Positions 12,201 through 21,435 of a stretch of DNA of 64,000 nucleotides are shown here, in pieces. The DNA lies in assembly GCF_001625305.1 (NCBI RefSeq), contig NW_017804109.1:117925-181924 (forward strand). Reading direction: 5' to 3'. A program made the position numbers and the translations under genes. The notes under the pieces were generated by a model. It was given only the letters and a program-made list of their open reading frames with translations, did no database searches and was not told the origin of the DNA. The stretch comes from Branchiostoma belcheri (Eukaryota > Chordata > Leptocardii > Amphioxiformes > Branchiostomatidae). How positions within the stretch are numbered: position 1 is the stretch's first letter; the number at the start of each line of letters is the position of its first letter.

Positions 12201-15200
12201 CTTGTAGGCTAAAGGTTACCCTTCAATATTCATTCCGAGATGCTGGAGGGGCGGCACAAGGTCAGAGGAAGGCGCTGTTGGTGTTTTTTAATAGGGTCAA
12301 CTGATGGCCGAAGATCCTTAGGCTTGATTTAGAAATAGAGAAGAAAATGAAAATCTTGAATCTACAGAACAAGGCAAAATATATTCTCTAGCGGACCAAC
12401 TCCCCTGGGATGATATCTAGAATTGAGATTTGGCCAATTTCTACTCTTTCCAGTCGCTTCCAAAGCCTGGCAGAGGCTAGTATTTCTGTGGCTACATGGT
12501 GCTTTAAGCTTGTTGTTAGTTCTGGTTATGTCTGGAACGTCAGCACTAAGTCATTCAATTTCCCACTTTTTGTACCGACATAAGATAGTTCAAACCATCT
12601 TCCCATTTGTCGCATGATGAATATTCTAAAGGTTATACTCATCAAGTTATAAAGGTGAAGGTAGGCTTGCTTTTAGCAGACTTCTGCTAACCACTCAAGG
12701 CAACGCACTGAAGATTCAGTCTACATTAATGTTCATGAAAGCTGCATTATACAGGATGATGCGAATTGTGTTCTTAATGGGGCCCGGGAATGGAGACACG
12801 TCATACATGATAATTATCAAAGCGGGATTTCTTGTGAGAGTCCAAGGCTTTCTAATGATAATGATAATGGTAATGATAAAGTCGTCTTTTGTTATCATTA
12901 CTTGGGCTCTTGTCGTCTTGCTAAAACGGTCTTCAGCTTCTGTCTGCCACTCTCTGTGGTGCCAGCTGCACATACGCACAGTACCTTTGTGATAAAGCCT
13001 CTTCTGCTATCATTAACACCACGGGCAGCATACATCAGGAGATCAGGGGTATATCTCCGAGATAATCAGGTCTTTCACGCAGGAATCTCCCGGGGGAACT
13101 TACTTACTAGCCCTATATGTATAGGGGATCCCGTGGGAACTTACTTACTAGCCCTATAGGGGATCCCGTGGGAAGACCGTGTGATAGATGATAAACAGTA
13201 GAGGGCCAAGGCAGAGGGTCAAGAGAGGGGGTCAAGGCGATTGTCGGCCAGCAAGAGTGATATACTCAAGGGACTGGTCTGATGTTGCTGATTCTGGAGT
13301 CATGAAAGACGACAACAACTTAAAAGTCGTCACAAATGTTGATAGTGGGGATTTAAAAGCAGCCAACGTATTTGATTGACGATTCGCTCCACATCCTAAT
13401 AAATGAATAAATATATAGATAAGTCCCATAAATGACGTTACGTCGAGACATTAAGTAATGTCGCGACGTACAAATAGAGATTACTATTCAAGTTGGTGAC
13501 GTTTCTGTAGGCATTTGTCATTGTTACTTGTTCCATTGCCAAAGTCATGTGAAAACGTATGTGGAAGCCTGACTCGCTAACTCAATTGCTGATACATGTA
13601 CTTCGGGGATGGACACGATATATTGGCATATGACCAGCTTTATTTAATTATGGACTGGGACTGTTCTTTGGAGAGTTCAACTACAAAACCAATTTGTAGA
13701 GTTTGTCATAGTTGTTATCTCATTTCCACATCCGCAGATACGAAGTTCCACGAACATTGCCTGGATTGAAGAATCTAAATTGATAGTGGTAAATGACTCG
13801 TACAGAATATTAGGTTATGAACTATAGTATGGCACATGAATGCTGGACGGTTTATCTGGTGTATAGAGCTTTATCAACTTACCAGCAGACTTACTGCCCT
13901 CTATAAAGTAGGAATGCAATTTACGTGCAAATAAGTAGATTTTGATAAAGCATAACTGTATGACTGATATAGCTCTGAAGATAAGCCGGTCTTCCTGACG
14001 GTTTTATCATATTACCGATGTACGAGCGCTACAAGTGGGAGAGCACAGTCTATTCTGCTCTGACATGAACATAGTCACTGCTTCGAGCTCGGGAAGTCTT
14101 GGTCTGAACTTTTTCTAAGATATTAACATGTTACAGGTAGCAATACCTAACGGGAAAACGTATTTCAGTAATGAACATAAAGCAAAGACACATTCAGCAG
14201 TGGCAAAGATATCGTCAGTCTATGTTGGATGACTACATGGTTCTCGTACACGTAAGATTCTGGTAAAGTCGAACGCTGTTTCGCACTTTGTATACGTAAT
14301 TATCGACCTTGCAAGACATTCGATAAGGAATAAAGACTGTATTTACAACATTTTCAGGTTAACAAAGAATTAGCCCACTTTTACGTATTGGATTGACTTA
14401 AACAGTGAACGACATAATATGAAAGTCGATACTGCATGCTGGCTGCTGTACATGTTTAGAGCCGGGTTTAAGACTACATAACTGTAATTGCGGCACTTAA
14501 GTGAGATTCGGAAAGGAAACGGTCCCCAGCTATAGAGCTCCACAGAATGAGTACAGAATGAGTAACTGACGCTAATGTATGAAATCGATCCTTTGGGCAT
14601 GTTGTTCGTACTCTCAGGCAGAGGTTGTTGTGGGGGAATGACATTTAGCTTTTTATATATGGCGGTTTTTTTGTCGGTGGCCGGCGACCTTCTCTGGCTA
14701 ATGGATACTGCCTGGCCAATTTGATACTGTCTTTTTGCCACCGAAAGGGATCTGCTTGGAGATTATGTTGTTCGCTCTTGTCGGCTAAGTAGCTATCTAT
14801 ATACCCTTCCTCTTCTGAAATTTCCCTGTACATGTACGTGCCTTGTGGTACATAAAACTGTACGTGTACGAGACCTGGATAAAATACATACTGCACACCA
14901 TACGGAAAGAAAGGCAGTTCTTCACAGTTCTTCTTACTATGATCATAATGATATAGAATCGGGCCATCGAGCTTAACTTAATACAGGAGGCACGGGGAAA
15001 ACTGTACTTGTACGCGACCTGGATAAAATAGATACTGCCCATCACACGGAAAGAAAAACAGACTTCCTTGTGCTTTATTGATACTGTGATTACAGTGTTA
15101 GGACTGGCCATCCAGCTTGATACGAGGCACTGGAAGCATACCTGGAATCCTGGGCCTGTGAGTCCAGTTGTACGTGTAGGGGAGAACCCGCAGGATTTCG

Positions 15201-15316
15201 TGGTTGTGGTCGTCGTCGCCTTCCTCCGCAAACTCACTGATCGTGTCGGCCTGGCACCGGAGAACGGAGACCAGCGACAACAGGACGACGGCGTCTCTTC
15301 CAGCCGACCACATCAT
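47..15316 (-). CDS. Gene A: glycine/GABA receptor-like Cys-loop chloride channel subunit with 8-Cys loop C module
   Basis: Nine exons, joined 15316-15142, 10904-10837, 6717-6506, 6092-6010, 4471-4319, 2253-2083, 1594-1460, 985-765 and 244-47, give 471 codons with consistent phases and GT-AG borders. The predicted protein is a plasma-membrane pentameric ligand-gated channel subunit. It has a signal peptide (about 1-23), an extracellular domain with Cys-loop C159-x13-C173, an eight-cysteine module at 234-282 in loop C, M1 about 308-330, M2 about 336-357 with Pro-Ala-Arg (336-338), M3 about 367-390 and M4 about 449-468. Pro-Ala-Arg is the known anion-selectivity signature of glycine, GABA-A and GluCl receptors, so a chloride channel is inferred. 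The agonist is unknown: Q88 and A90 stand where glycine receptors have the ligand-binding Phe63 and Arg65. M2 has Cys at 2' and Leu at 6'. The start chosen is the first of two adjacent ATGs just before the hydrophobic core; the second is equally possible. Length is typical of the family. Gene B is its divergent paralog. Confidence 0.9.
592..731. mobile_element. MITE-like element, CTCCAAGCAGA family, in gene A intron 8
   Basis: Bounded by CTCCAAGCAGA and its inverse TCTGCTTGGAG, with an internal AGCTTTTTATATATGGC. The same ends and interior recur at about 14609, 50416, 57761, 59525 and 62311. It is a short, non-coding, inverted-repeat element. Confidence 0.7.
765..985 (-). CDS. Gene A exon 8: M2 pore and M3
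   Basis: A 221-nt exon, phase 1 to phase 0. It encodes [20 protein letters not shown] (selectivity filter and pore) and [20 protein letters not shown] (M3), then a short basic stretch to donor ATG|GTTTGT. There is no intron between M2 and M3, unlike gene B. Pore positions: Cys 2', Leu 6', Leu 9', His 19'. Confidence 0.94.
1460..1594 (-). CDS. Gene A exon 7: beta-10 and M1
   Basis: A 135-nt exon, phase 1 to phase 1, donor G|GTGAGT. It encodes [20 protein letters not shown] followed by the [18 protein letters not shown] membrane segment. The 'xxFHLxRxxxYxLxQxYxPS' pattern is the family M1 signature. The downstream intron splits the M1-M2 loop and has no counterpart in gene B. Confidence 0.95.
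2083..2253 (-). CDS. Gene A exon 6: eight-cysteine module inserted in loop C
   Basis: A 171-nt exon, phase 1 on both sides (acceptor TTGCAG, weak donor G|GTTGGA). It encodes 57 codons with eight cysteines spaced x6, x7, x6, x8, x2, x6, x6, probably four disulfides, and an N-T-T sequon between the last two. No such module exists in vertebrate glycine or GABA-A receptors, where loop C is a short hairpin. Gene B carries the same module with identical spacing. Skipping this exon keeps the frame. I do not recognise the fold; a small secreted-type disulfide domain is inferred. The acceptor's pyrimidine tract is poor, and a fold-back element lies 27 bp upstream. Confidence 0.88.
2281..3729. mobile_element. 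Fold-back DNA element with terminal inverted repeats, gene A intron 5
   Basis: The left end (TAGGCCACCGAGTTTTTGTT and GAGATC) is matched in inverse at the right end (GATCTCAACAAAAACTCGGT and GGCCTA). Subterminal motifs (accgtgaacacggtccgttg and gattcccgagaatcatacac) repeat on the left at 2360-2560 and appear inverted on the right at 3465-3600. Inner arms near 2803 and 3151 are also inverted. A 9-bp direct repeat, TGGTTAGAT, flanks it (2272-2280 and 3730-3738) as a target duplication. No transposase is visible; hAT-like by end sequence and duplication size, inferred. Confidence 0.75.
3785..3860 (-). pseudogene. LINE reverse-transcriptase C-terminal fragment
   Basis: On the minus strand this reads [21 protein letters not shown], matching the fuller tail at 21209-21435. 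It is a short decayed remnant next to the right end of the fold-back element. Confidence 0.55.
4319..4471 (-). CDS. Gene A exon 5: loop B to beta-9
   Basis: A 153-nt exon, phase 1 to phase 1, donor G|GTAAGC. It starts in the LDGFDDTRLEW segment (loop B, shorter than the LESFGYTMNDLIFEW of glycine receptors) and ends in FLPSVHG, just before loop C. Same length and phase as exon 5 of gene B. Confidence 0.93.
4592..4770 (-). pseudogene. LINE reverse-transcriptase C-terminal fragment
   Basis: On the minus strand one frame gives an [11 protein letters not shown] stretch and [15 protein letters not shown], the 'WNxLP...sFK' tail that ends CR1/L2-like reverse transcriptases. The preceding part ([11 protein letters not shown]) is in another frame, so the copy is frameshifted. 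It lies in gene A intron 4, sense to gene A. Confidence 0.6.
4772..6009. other. Gene A intron 4, remainder
   Basis: AT-rich intron with no exon-like ORF that I can support. The only clear structure is the 39-bp tandem duplication at 5791-5868. Confidence 0.6.
5791..5868. repeat. 39-bp tandem duplication
   Basis: Two adjacent copies of a unit beginning GAACAGGCAATGGGACGTTG, with one mismatch between copies (gttatt/gctatt). Confidence 0.9.
6010..6092 (-). CDS. Gene A exon 4: Cys-loop
   Basis: An 83-nt exon, phase 2 to phase 1, with donor T|GTATGT. It encodes [15 protein letters not shown], the 13-residue disulfide loop that defines the family. The FPMD core is the invariant Phe-Pro-x-Asp that contacts the membrane domain during gating. 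Confidence 0.95.
6506..6717 (-). CDS. Gene A exon 3: loops D and A of the ligand-binding domain
   Basis: A 212-nt exon, phase 0 to phase 2. It encodes the [20 protein letters not shown] start (loop D), an N-L-T sequon, the [11 protein letters not shown] loop A region and the EEETTMWVS strand. By my count 41 of 71 residues are identical to exon 3 of gene B, which is also 212 nt. The loop D arginine of glycine receptors is Ala here. Confidence 0.93.
6718..10836. other. Gene A intron 2 (4.1 kb)
   Basis: No coding sequence recognised. It holds short A-rich repeats (about 7555-7585) and the tandem repeat at 10240-10395. Open frames here are short and lack family features. Confidence 0.6.
10240..10395. 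repeat. Tandem repeat, about 75-bp unit, two and a half copies
   Basis: Units share GCCAACACC(T/A), cgacttgttc-like and 'gttagca...gtagggcaagcgtaacata' blocks, with moderate divergence. Confidence 0.8.
10837..10904 (-). CDS. Gene A exon 2: beta-1 strand
   Basis: A 68-nt exon (phase 1 to phase 0) between TTACAG and ATG|GTAAGT. It encodes [22 protein letters not shown], the 'VTVxxxxLSxxxVSExxM' beta-1 signature. Gene B has an exon of exactly the same length and phase at 47663-47730. Confidence 0.9.
12385..12480. repeat. Interspersed repeat fragment (GCGGACCAACTCCCCTGG family)
   Basis: Shares CTCTAGCGGACCAACTCCCC and 'ggccaatttctactctttc' with 58519-58706 and, more distantly, 38640-38735. Confidence 0.6.
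13090..13172. repeat. Tandem duplication, about 40-bp unit
   Basis: Two copies of GGGAACTTACTTACTAGCCC followed by a tataggggatcccgtg block; the first copy has a 5-bp insertion. Confidence 0.85.
14609..14764. mobile_element. MITE-like element, CTCCAAGCAGA family
   Basis: Left end is a mutated CTCTCAGGCAGAGG and right end is GATCTGCTTGGAGAT. The interior has AGCTTTTTATATATGGCGGT and the TGGCTAATGGATACTG block also seen at 592-731. Confidence 0.65.
15142..15316 (-). CDS. Gene A exon 1: signal peptide and N-terminal helix
   Basis: Begins with Met-Met, followed by a hydrophobic stretch ([11 protein letters not shown]) and a likely cleavage after Cys-Gln-Ala. An acidic and histidine-rich segment (EEGDDDHNH) follows, then the [11 protein letters not shown] stretch that corresponds to the N-terminal helix and the 'ILxxLxxxYD' region of the family, with an N-W-T glycosylation sequon. 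It ends in phase 1 at the donor G|GTATGC. The acidic/His patch (DDDHxH) is shared with exon 1 of gene B, which supports homology of these rapidly changing ends. The reading frame is open well upstream of the Met pair, so the start is inferred from the signal peptide, not from a stop. Confidence 0.8.
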
Positions 15317-15524
15317 GAAGGTACTGCCAAAGTGTCTGAACCAGTCTGTTCTGAATGCCTGCCTTATCCGATGTGAATATGGAAAGCAGCTCCTCCCTAC
15401 ATCATCGTGGAGGGTTGTAGATTTAGTCACGTGCAGCAGCCGAGACCGCCTCGTTGCCTTATTTGTTGAGCAGGCTTACGGATAGGATCTTGATGGGCGT
15501 CTCTAAATCCGTATTTGGACGTAA
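15317..15524 (-). promoter_or_regulatory. Presumed 5' leader/promoter region of gene A
   Basis: This is the 200 bp directly upstream of the gene A start codon. I see no clear TATA box on the minus strand. The assignment rests only on position. Confidence 0.25.
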
Positions 15525-15870
15525 CCATTAAGAGTCATGGGTACACTTCGATGCAACATATACAACCGATGTAGAATTCTGTTTACAATCTGGCAACAGA
15601 TTCAGATGACGCGCCGTAGCATACACTAAATACCATCTGGTACATCGCAGCCTTCACAAAATGCCGGCGAGTGTCCAAGAGTTACAGATCATTAAGAGTC
15701 GTGGGTACATTTCGATGCAACATACACAACCGATGTAGAGCTCTTCCCCGGTTTACAAGCTTCAGTGGTGGCAACAGATTCAGATGACCGGCCGTAGCAC
15801 ACAATAAGTACCATCTGTTTCATCGCAGGCTTCACAAAATCCCAACGAGCGTCCGAGAGTAATAGAGCAT
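15525..15870. repeat. Tandem duplication (about 165-175-bp unit) upstream of gene A
   Basis: Two copies share ATTAAGAGTC(A/G)TGGGTACA, TTCGATGCAACATA, CAACCGATGTAGA, GGCAACAGATTCAGATGAC and CTTCACAAAAT blocks. They lie about 210-550 bp upstream of the gene A start codon, so they may form part of its regulatory region. Confidence 0.9.
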
Positions 15871-17474
15871 CAGAACCCTACAACCCTATTCTGCCGATAG
15901 CAATGGACACGGCACGATACACAAACACATACATCACCTCCCCCGTGACACCTCCAACGTAGGTTCTGGATGGGCATTTATTATGTAGACCTTCGTCGAC
16001 TTTGCAACAAGTAGTAGCATACAAAATATTTGAAGCATAAAAGGTGTAACTTATTTTGCATTCTACGACGTATGGGTCATTTGACTGGTACAAGTACAAA
16101 TTGATAAGATACCTGGCAGGGAACTATTGATATTCAATACGTTGAAAGAATGCAAATTTTATAAACCAAAACTCCAAAATGGACGCTGCCATATATAAAG
16201 ATCAAATATTAATGTCACACTAAATTCTCATTTGTCCGGGACAATGGCGCCTGTCCGTAGGGCATAGCGATGTCCATTGTGTCTCGCGTGATTCTTATTG
16301 GTCAGTATCTACCTTACCATTAGGCCCTCCGTCTGAAGTTATTCACAGTTGTGTTAGAGCATGTACGTTAAGCTTCAGCTCCAATTCAGAGGGGAGCCTG
16401 ACATGATGATGATGCCGTATATAAGGCTTATAATAAGCCATCCCCTAAATCCCACCTACAGCACGCCGCTTGCCTGCCGACCCGGCTGCGGTGAGTCCGC
16501 CACACCGATCCCAGGCCGTGGGTAGAATCATCCACAGGTTATATAGAGGATATCGTGTGGCTACGTGGGGCGGAAGATTGATACATCTGCCGGAGGAATG
16601 TGGCAATGTGTCGCACATTGCCCCAGATGTTCTCCAAGCGTGACACAAATGTGTTTTCTTTCGTCATATCGCCTTTGGTATTGTACGAAAATAGGACAAA
16701 CTGAATGAGTGTGCGTGTGAGAAGGAAATTATTTATGTCACATAGTTCCAGCCTGATATTGTGCCCCATCCTCATGTTAACTGTCAACTCGTAGATGCTG
16801 CCAGATATCGCGAAAGATGATGATCCCTAACGGAGACCATCAAGACAAGGAAGTAACATGTGAAGGTCCTGATGACCAGAATAGCTAGACAAACTGTGTA
16901 GTTGGGACTGTTTAGCAATTTTTTACCACATTAGCTTAAAGGTTTTGGTCAGATTCCTGGTAAAATATATGGGGTTCTGCGACCAACGTAGTCAATACGT
17001 TTAGTCCTCATACCATCATTCGTACTATATATTATGCTATATAGACCTGGTATTCATGAGTAAAACTCCGAAATGACTGCGCAATTGGCCATGCACTTGA
17101 ACGTCAGTATTGATTTTAAAGGTCGACAATAGATTCAATGTCATCTTGAGGTCAGACATTCAGACAGCTTTGAAGTTATCAAAGGCAGCTGAACGATCTC
17201 CCCACGCATGAAGGGCCGTTTTGTCAAGGCCCACAACTTTTACTTAACGGCACACCCAGGGCTCAAGTGGATAATGGCTTTGGATAGCAGATTTTGGGAG
17301 CTTGCCAGAGCCCACCACTCGGGAGGGACGGATGGAATACCGATCGTCCAGGGAGTTTTTTTTATTATCATTCCAACATGTAATCACCAGACGTGGTGAC
17401 GACACACTCAAGTTTCTTCAACTTATATTAATGCCGCCACCAATACAGGGGACAAATACATGACAGGACAATAT
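15871..17474. other. Intergenic, no gene seen
   Basis: No recognisable protein, RNA or complete mobile element. A GC-rich island near 16455-16510 looks superficially exon-like but has no supported frame. Confidence 0.55.
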
Positions 17475-17615
17475 AATACTCATTTACACCTGAGCTAAGT
17501 GAGGAAAGCCGTTTAAAGTGCCTTTCCCAAGGGCACAAGATCGGTGGCATGTCAGGACTCGAACCCGGGACTCTTAGTTCCGAGTCGCGCACTCTGCCTC
17601 TACGTCACACGACCC
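17475..17615 (-). mobile_element. tRNA-derived SINE
   Basis: On the minus strand an A-box-like TGACGTAGAGGCAGAGTGCG is followed by a B box GGGTTCGAGTCC (17555-17566). A conserved non-tRNA body then follows (TTGTGCCCTTGGGAAAGGCA, then GGTGTAAATGAGTATTAT). Head and tail are arranged as in metazoan tRNA SINEs; the same body occurs at 47970-48098 and, in part, at 49572-49714. Confidence 0.8.
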
Positions 17616-18017
17616 CAGGGAGTTGAGCCATCGGCTAAGTTTATAACCCTGCATGTTAAAGAAAGAACCCAGCACACATATCGAGAAGAGTAAGAGTGAC
17701 TCATTGTGACCAAGACCACCACTGGCCCCCGGTACAGAAAGCAGCGGAATCCTGGCGAAGCACATCAGACACCATTAACCATTAGACATAGTCCATCCAA
17801 TGGCCTATAATTAGACAACGTGTGCCAAGCAGCTCCGTCAGGCAGGGAATGGACAAGTATTGGCAAACATGATGGAGGCGCGCGGTCAAGTACAGGCCTA
17901 AATTGAATATTGAGGTTTCGTGATTATGTATCTGGCCTGGATGATCGAAGGTCATGAGGGCACAAGACATGACGCCATTGGTCATTGTTAGATTGTGTAG
18001 TGAACTTGTGATTACGT

Positions 18018-18284
18018 CGATGAAGGTTAGACTTCCAGGTAATACGATACGCCAAAAAGCAGTTACTCAAGCAACTGGATATGATTTTGAAAACGTCAGA
18101 CGTTTCAGCTTGTATCCACTAGCTTTCGTCAGTGACTGTGAGACCAGAGGGGAAATGCAGGTTTATAAGCACAACCTATTGATTGATATGCAAATAAAGT
18201 GAAGACAATTGGATACTAGCTGAAACGTCTGACCGTTTCCAAAATCATATCCAGTTGCTTGAGTAACTGCTTTTTGGCGACCTT
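18018..18284. mobile_element. MITE with long terminal inverted repeats (AAGCAGTTACTCAAGCAACT family)
   Basis: The left arm from GCCAAAAAGCAGTTACTCAA through 'gcaactggatatgattttg...cgtcagacgtttcagct' is matched in inverse by the right arm ending at TTACTCAAG/CTTGAGTAA and TTTTTGGCGA. Related copies lie at 35534-35704 and 59274-59385. No coding capacity. Confidence 0.8.
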
Positions 18285-18794
18285 GTTATTGATAACACAG
18301 AATCTGTTAACACTCGTCGGTAACTAGTCGGTAACCTTCTTCATGTCTATGGGGTGCTTCAAAATTTACTTTTGTGTTTGCCTTTGTGTCTTTTTGATTC
18401 ATCTTAAAAGGAAAACGAGTACGATTGATGTTACAATTGATCCAAGAGAGTCAATTTGATGAAAGTGAAGGGGGAAGACGTCGCCCACTCGCTTGTCTAA
18501 TAGAATATCGATTTTACCAGGAAGTCATCTTTAGACAAGCATCCTTTCCTGGGGATGGGAAAAGTGGATCCTGGTGATTAACGGACGTCATCTTAATACT
18601 CCACGAGGCGCCCGCAGCAAGAATGTAACCAATTCTGCATCAATCGAGTCCATTCGGTCTAAAACACCGATATTACATTTCTGTGGAAACTCACCAGGTG
18701 ATAAGACTCGTTAATCTAGAGGTGTATCTGTATCGGCAAAGTCGGTTTAACCGCCCTTCGGCGGTTCAAAACTGTGCTTGATGCATGGCAACGA

Positions 18795-18915
18795 GTTCCA
18801 CACTACGATAGTTCTTGGAAACTTTTGAACACCTCAATTCTTGGTTGATGACTGTTTCTTGTTCTTTTCTGGGCTGGTATCAGATACTTAGTGGTTGGTA
18901 CGTCCACCAGTCATT
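18795..18915 (-). pseudogene. LINE reverse-transcriptase C-terminal fragment, decayed
   Basis: On the minus strand it reads [20 protein letters not shown], then HQPRIEVFK with an internal deletion before a stop. It matches the tail at 21209-21435. Confidence 0.6.
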
Positions 18916-21208
18916 GTGTACATGTTCTGTACATGTTAATAATCTGGTGTACTCACCTGCCCGGGTAGATACGAGGTTCGGCGTGATTGCCGTTTCCTGG
19001 CATTAGGAGGAACTAGGTCACCCCGTCACTCTGTGGAATGTGCCTTTAGATGTCTCCGACGGCGGGGACGTTTTTTATTTGCAATTCAACATGGATAATA
19101 CAGGACATGGTGGTGAGGTACTCTAACTATAGCTAATTTTAACCTCACCACCAAACATACAAGTATACAGTGACAAAATAAATTACAAAAAACAACAGAG
19201 AACAGCAAATGGGTGGAAATGGATCGATAAATGGTAAGGAGAACATGTTTTGTAGGCTATGTAGGAGTTACAGTTTGTATCTGGGTGTAAATCGGGGACG
19301 TTGAAACATACTCCTGACAGATCCATTTTGCGGCCTTGTTGAACGCTTTAATCACGTTGCCAGTTCCATTACCACTGCAATATTTCCTAACAAAATTAAT
19401 GACCCGCCATAGAGACTTCATTGGAAAATGCCAACACCATATAGTAGTATTGCGTTTGGAGGATAAACTTTACATCAAATTGGATTGACCTGATTTATCC
19501 ATCAACATATGCTGACTTGATATTTGATCTACCTATACTTGCTAACACTAACAATAATGCCATGTCTATGTGGAATAAAGCACGAAGCATTAGCTATAGG
19601 TGTCAGCAGAATTAGCTCGACACATGGCAGAGTACAGGAGGGGTCTCAATAGAATAGCAATTTACTTCAACGGTGGGCCCTACCATTGTCATTGCAGGAA
19701 CGGTACCTACATGATATATAGAACGCAATGTTATTTCCTTTCATGGTGATATTGGCACATCTTATGCCAATACTTGGAAGGTCACCCTCGGTCACACAAA
19801 CCGAGCGTACGTTTGAAATATAACGGGCAACATCACATCAAAAGCAGGTATATATATATAACGACATACAAATCGCTTTCTAATAACCTAGGCAACGTTT
19901 TCTGATCATAAACTCTTGATACTGGATGGTGTTACACAGATCTGTATGGACTGAAAGAAGATATACTTTTCTGGGTGCGTGTATCTCATCAGTTCGGCTC
20001 AGTAGCGCGTCTTTCATCTTATCCCATGTCTCATCTTCGATCGATGCTCACATCTATCTCCGGCTAAAAGCTGCGGATCTGCAAGGACACGTTCGGCCCG
20101 GCTTATGAACGCTCCCGGCCCCATGGGACCGCTGTGTCCCCCGGGCAGGGCCAACCCGGCTTCATGAAGAATATTGGTGTCAACCTTTCCGTCAATAATT
20201 TACGGCATCATACAGCGTGATGTCAAAGTCAGCGGGTTGAATGTTTGTTCAGCAGTTCAACTAGTAGTACAAATCTGATTAGATCCCACAGAGGGGTAGC
20301 CGATAAAAATCAATCAGATAGATTTCGTAGATTAACAGACTGACTTCACGGTGCTGTGGCGCAGCGCAGTGAAGCCTTATTGTTATCAGCGAAGAGAAAT
20401 AACAGAAAAAAAAGCTGGATATATCGCTGGATATCGACCAACGTTTGGTTAAGACAAGCTACGTGCCCTTCCTTAATGACTTAGTAATACATGTGTTTTA
20501 CTTCGGATATAACAAAAATTAATGATTTGCTTTTGAGAAACGCAACTGATTGAATTCAAGTCACGGAAAGCTATAAAGATGACAATGTCGGTTTACCCTC
20601 GAGATCCCATCCAGGGAATCCCTTTATCTTGTCTAGGTACGGCCATGTATATTCTCTGAGCTAGAATGTTTACCTGAAAGGTCTAGATTTCAATGAACTT
20701 ATTGTTTTATTTGTTACCCTCTCCTCTATCCATCTCATCCTCTCCCAAACGTCCAGACATAAGAGACGATACCTTTTAACCAAGAAAGTCAAGTCGTGAT
20801 CAATATATGCTATGGATCCATTATACCTCGGTTAAAGACATTCCTTTGATTTAATGATGGGGGATATTTGCCTGTATCCCTTGTCGGTCATTTGGCCCAA
20901 AGGCAAACGGGTCTCTATCCTGCAGGTTAGTGGGGCACAGTGTGCATCAGTTGGAATTCATTAGAAAACTGATTAAACAAAGAGTGCCGGAAGCTCTTTT
21001 CGGGAAAGAAATTTTCTGCACTGTTTACATCCCTTGTAAGCTGTAAGGTTTGCATGCTGATACTCACACATCATTTGATTCTACAAGAAGAACTTGCAAT
21101 TTGTCAAAGATGTTGACTATCCTTGTTAATATGTGAAGCTCATATCAGCGATGCTAACTAGCTCTATTAGATTCTGAATCACTTCTCTTCTTTTCAACTT
21201 GGAGCGAT

Positions 21209-21435
21209 TCAAAGGTTGAACGATTGTAATAACGAGGAAATTAGGTTTGTCCACTCTATGATAGTTCTTGGAAAATACAATTTTTTGAACACTTCAATTC
21301 CTGGTTGATAACTCTGATATTTGAAGCCATGACTGTTCCTTGCCGTTTTCTGGGCTGGTATTAGATTCCTAGTGGTTGGTACGTCCATAAGTTTATTAGT
21401 CATTTTGTACATGTTTTGTACCTGTTCTGGTGTAA
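21209..21435 (-). pseudogene. LINE reverse-transcriptase C-terminal fragment
   Basis: The minus strand reads [20 protein letters not shown], then RNSHGFKYQSYQPGIEVFKK and YFPRTIIEWTNL. The 'FFPRTIxxWNxL' ending is typical of the C terminus of CR1/L2-type LINE reverse transcriptases. The frame is open from about 21517 but only the tail is recognisable. No catalytic domain is present. Confidence 0.7.

Larger units (their letters stand above)
10905..15141. other. Gene A intron 1 (4.2 kb)
   Basis: No exon recognised. It contains a repeat fragment at 12385-12480, a purine-rich AATGAT run near 12856-12885, a tandem duplication at 13090-13172 and a MITE at 14609-14764. Confidence 0.6.

Noticed and set aside
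16458..16490. GC-rich micro-exon between CTACAG and GTGAGT
   Set aside because: Splice-like borders but only about 30 nt, no partner exon and no fit to either gene's phases; probably chance.
17540..17616. tRNA gene on the minus strand
   Set aside because: A and B boxes are present but the arms do not fold into a clean cloverleaf. The conserved downstream body shared with other copies shows it is a SINE.
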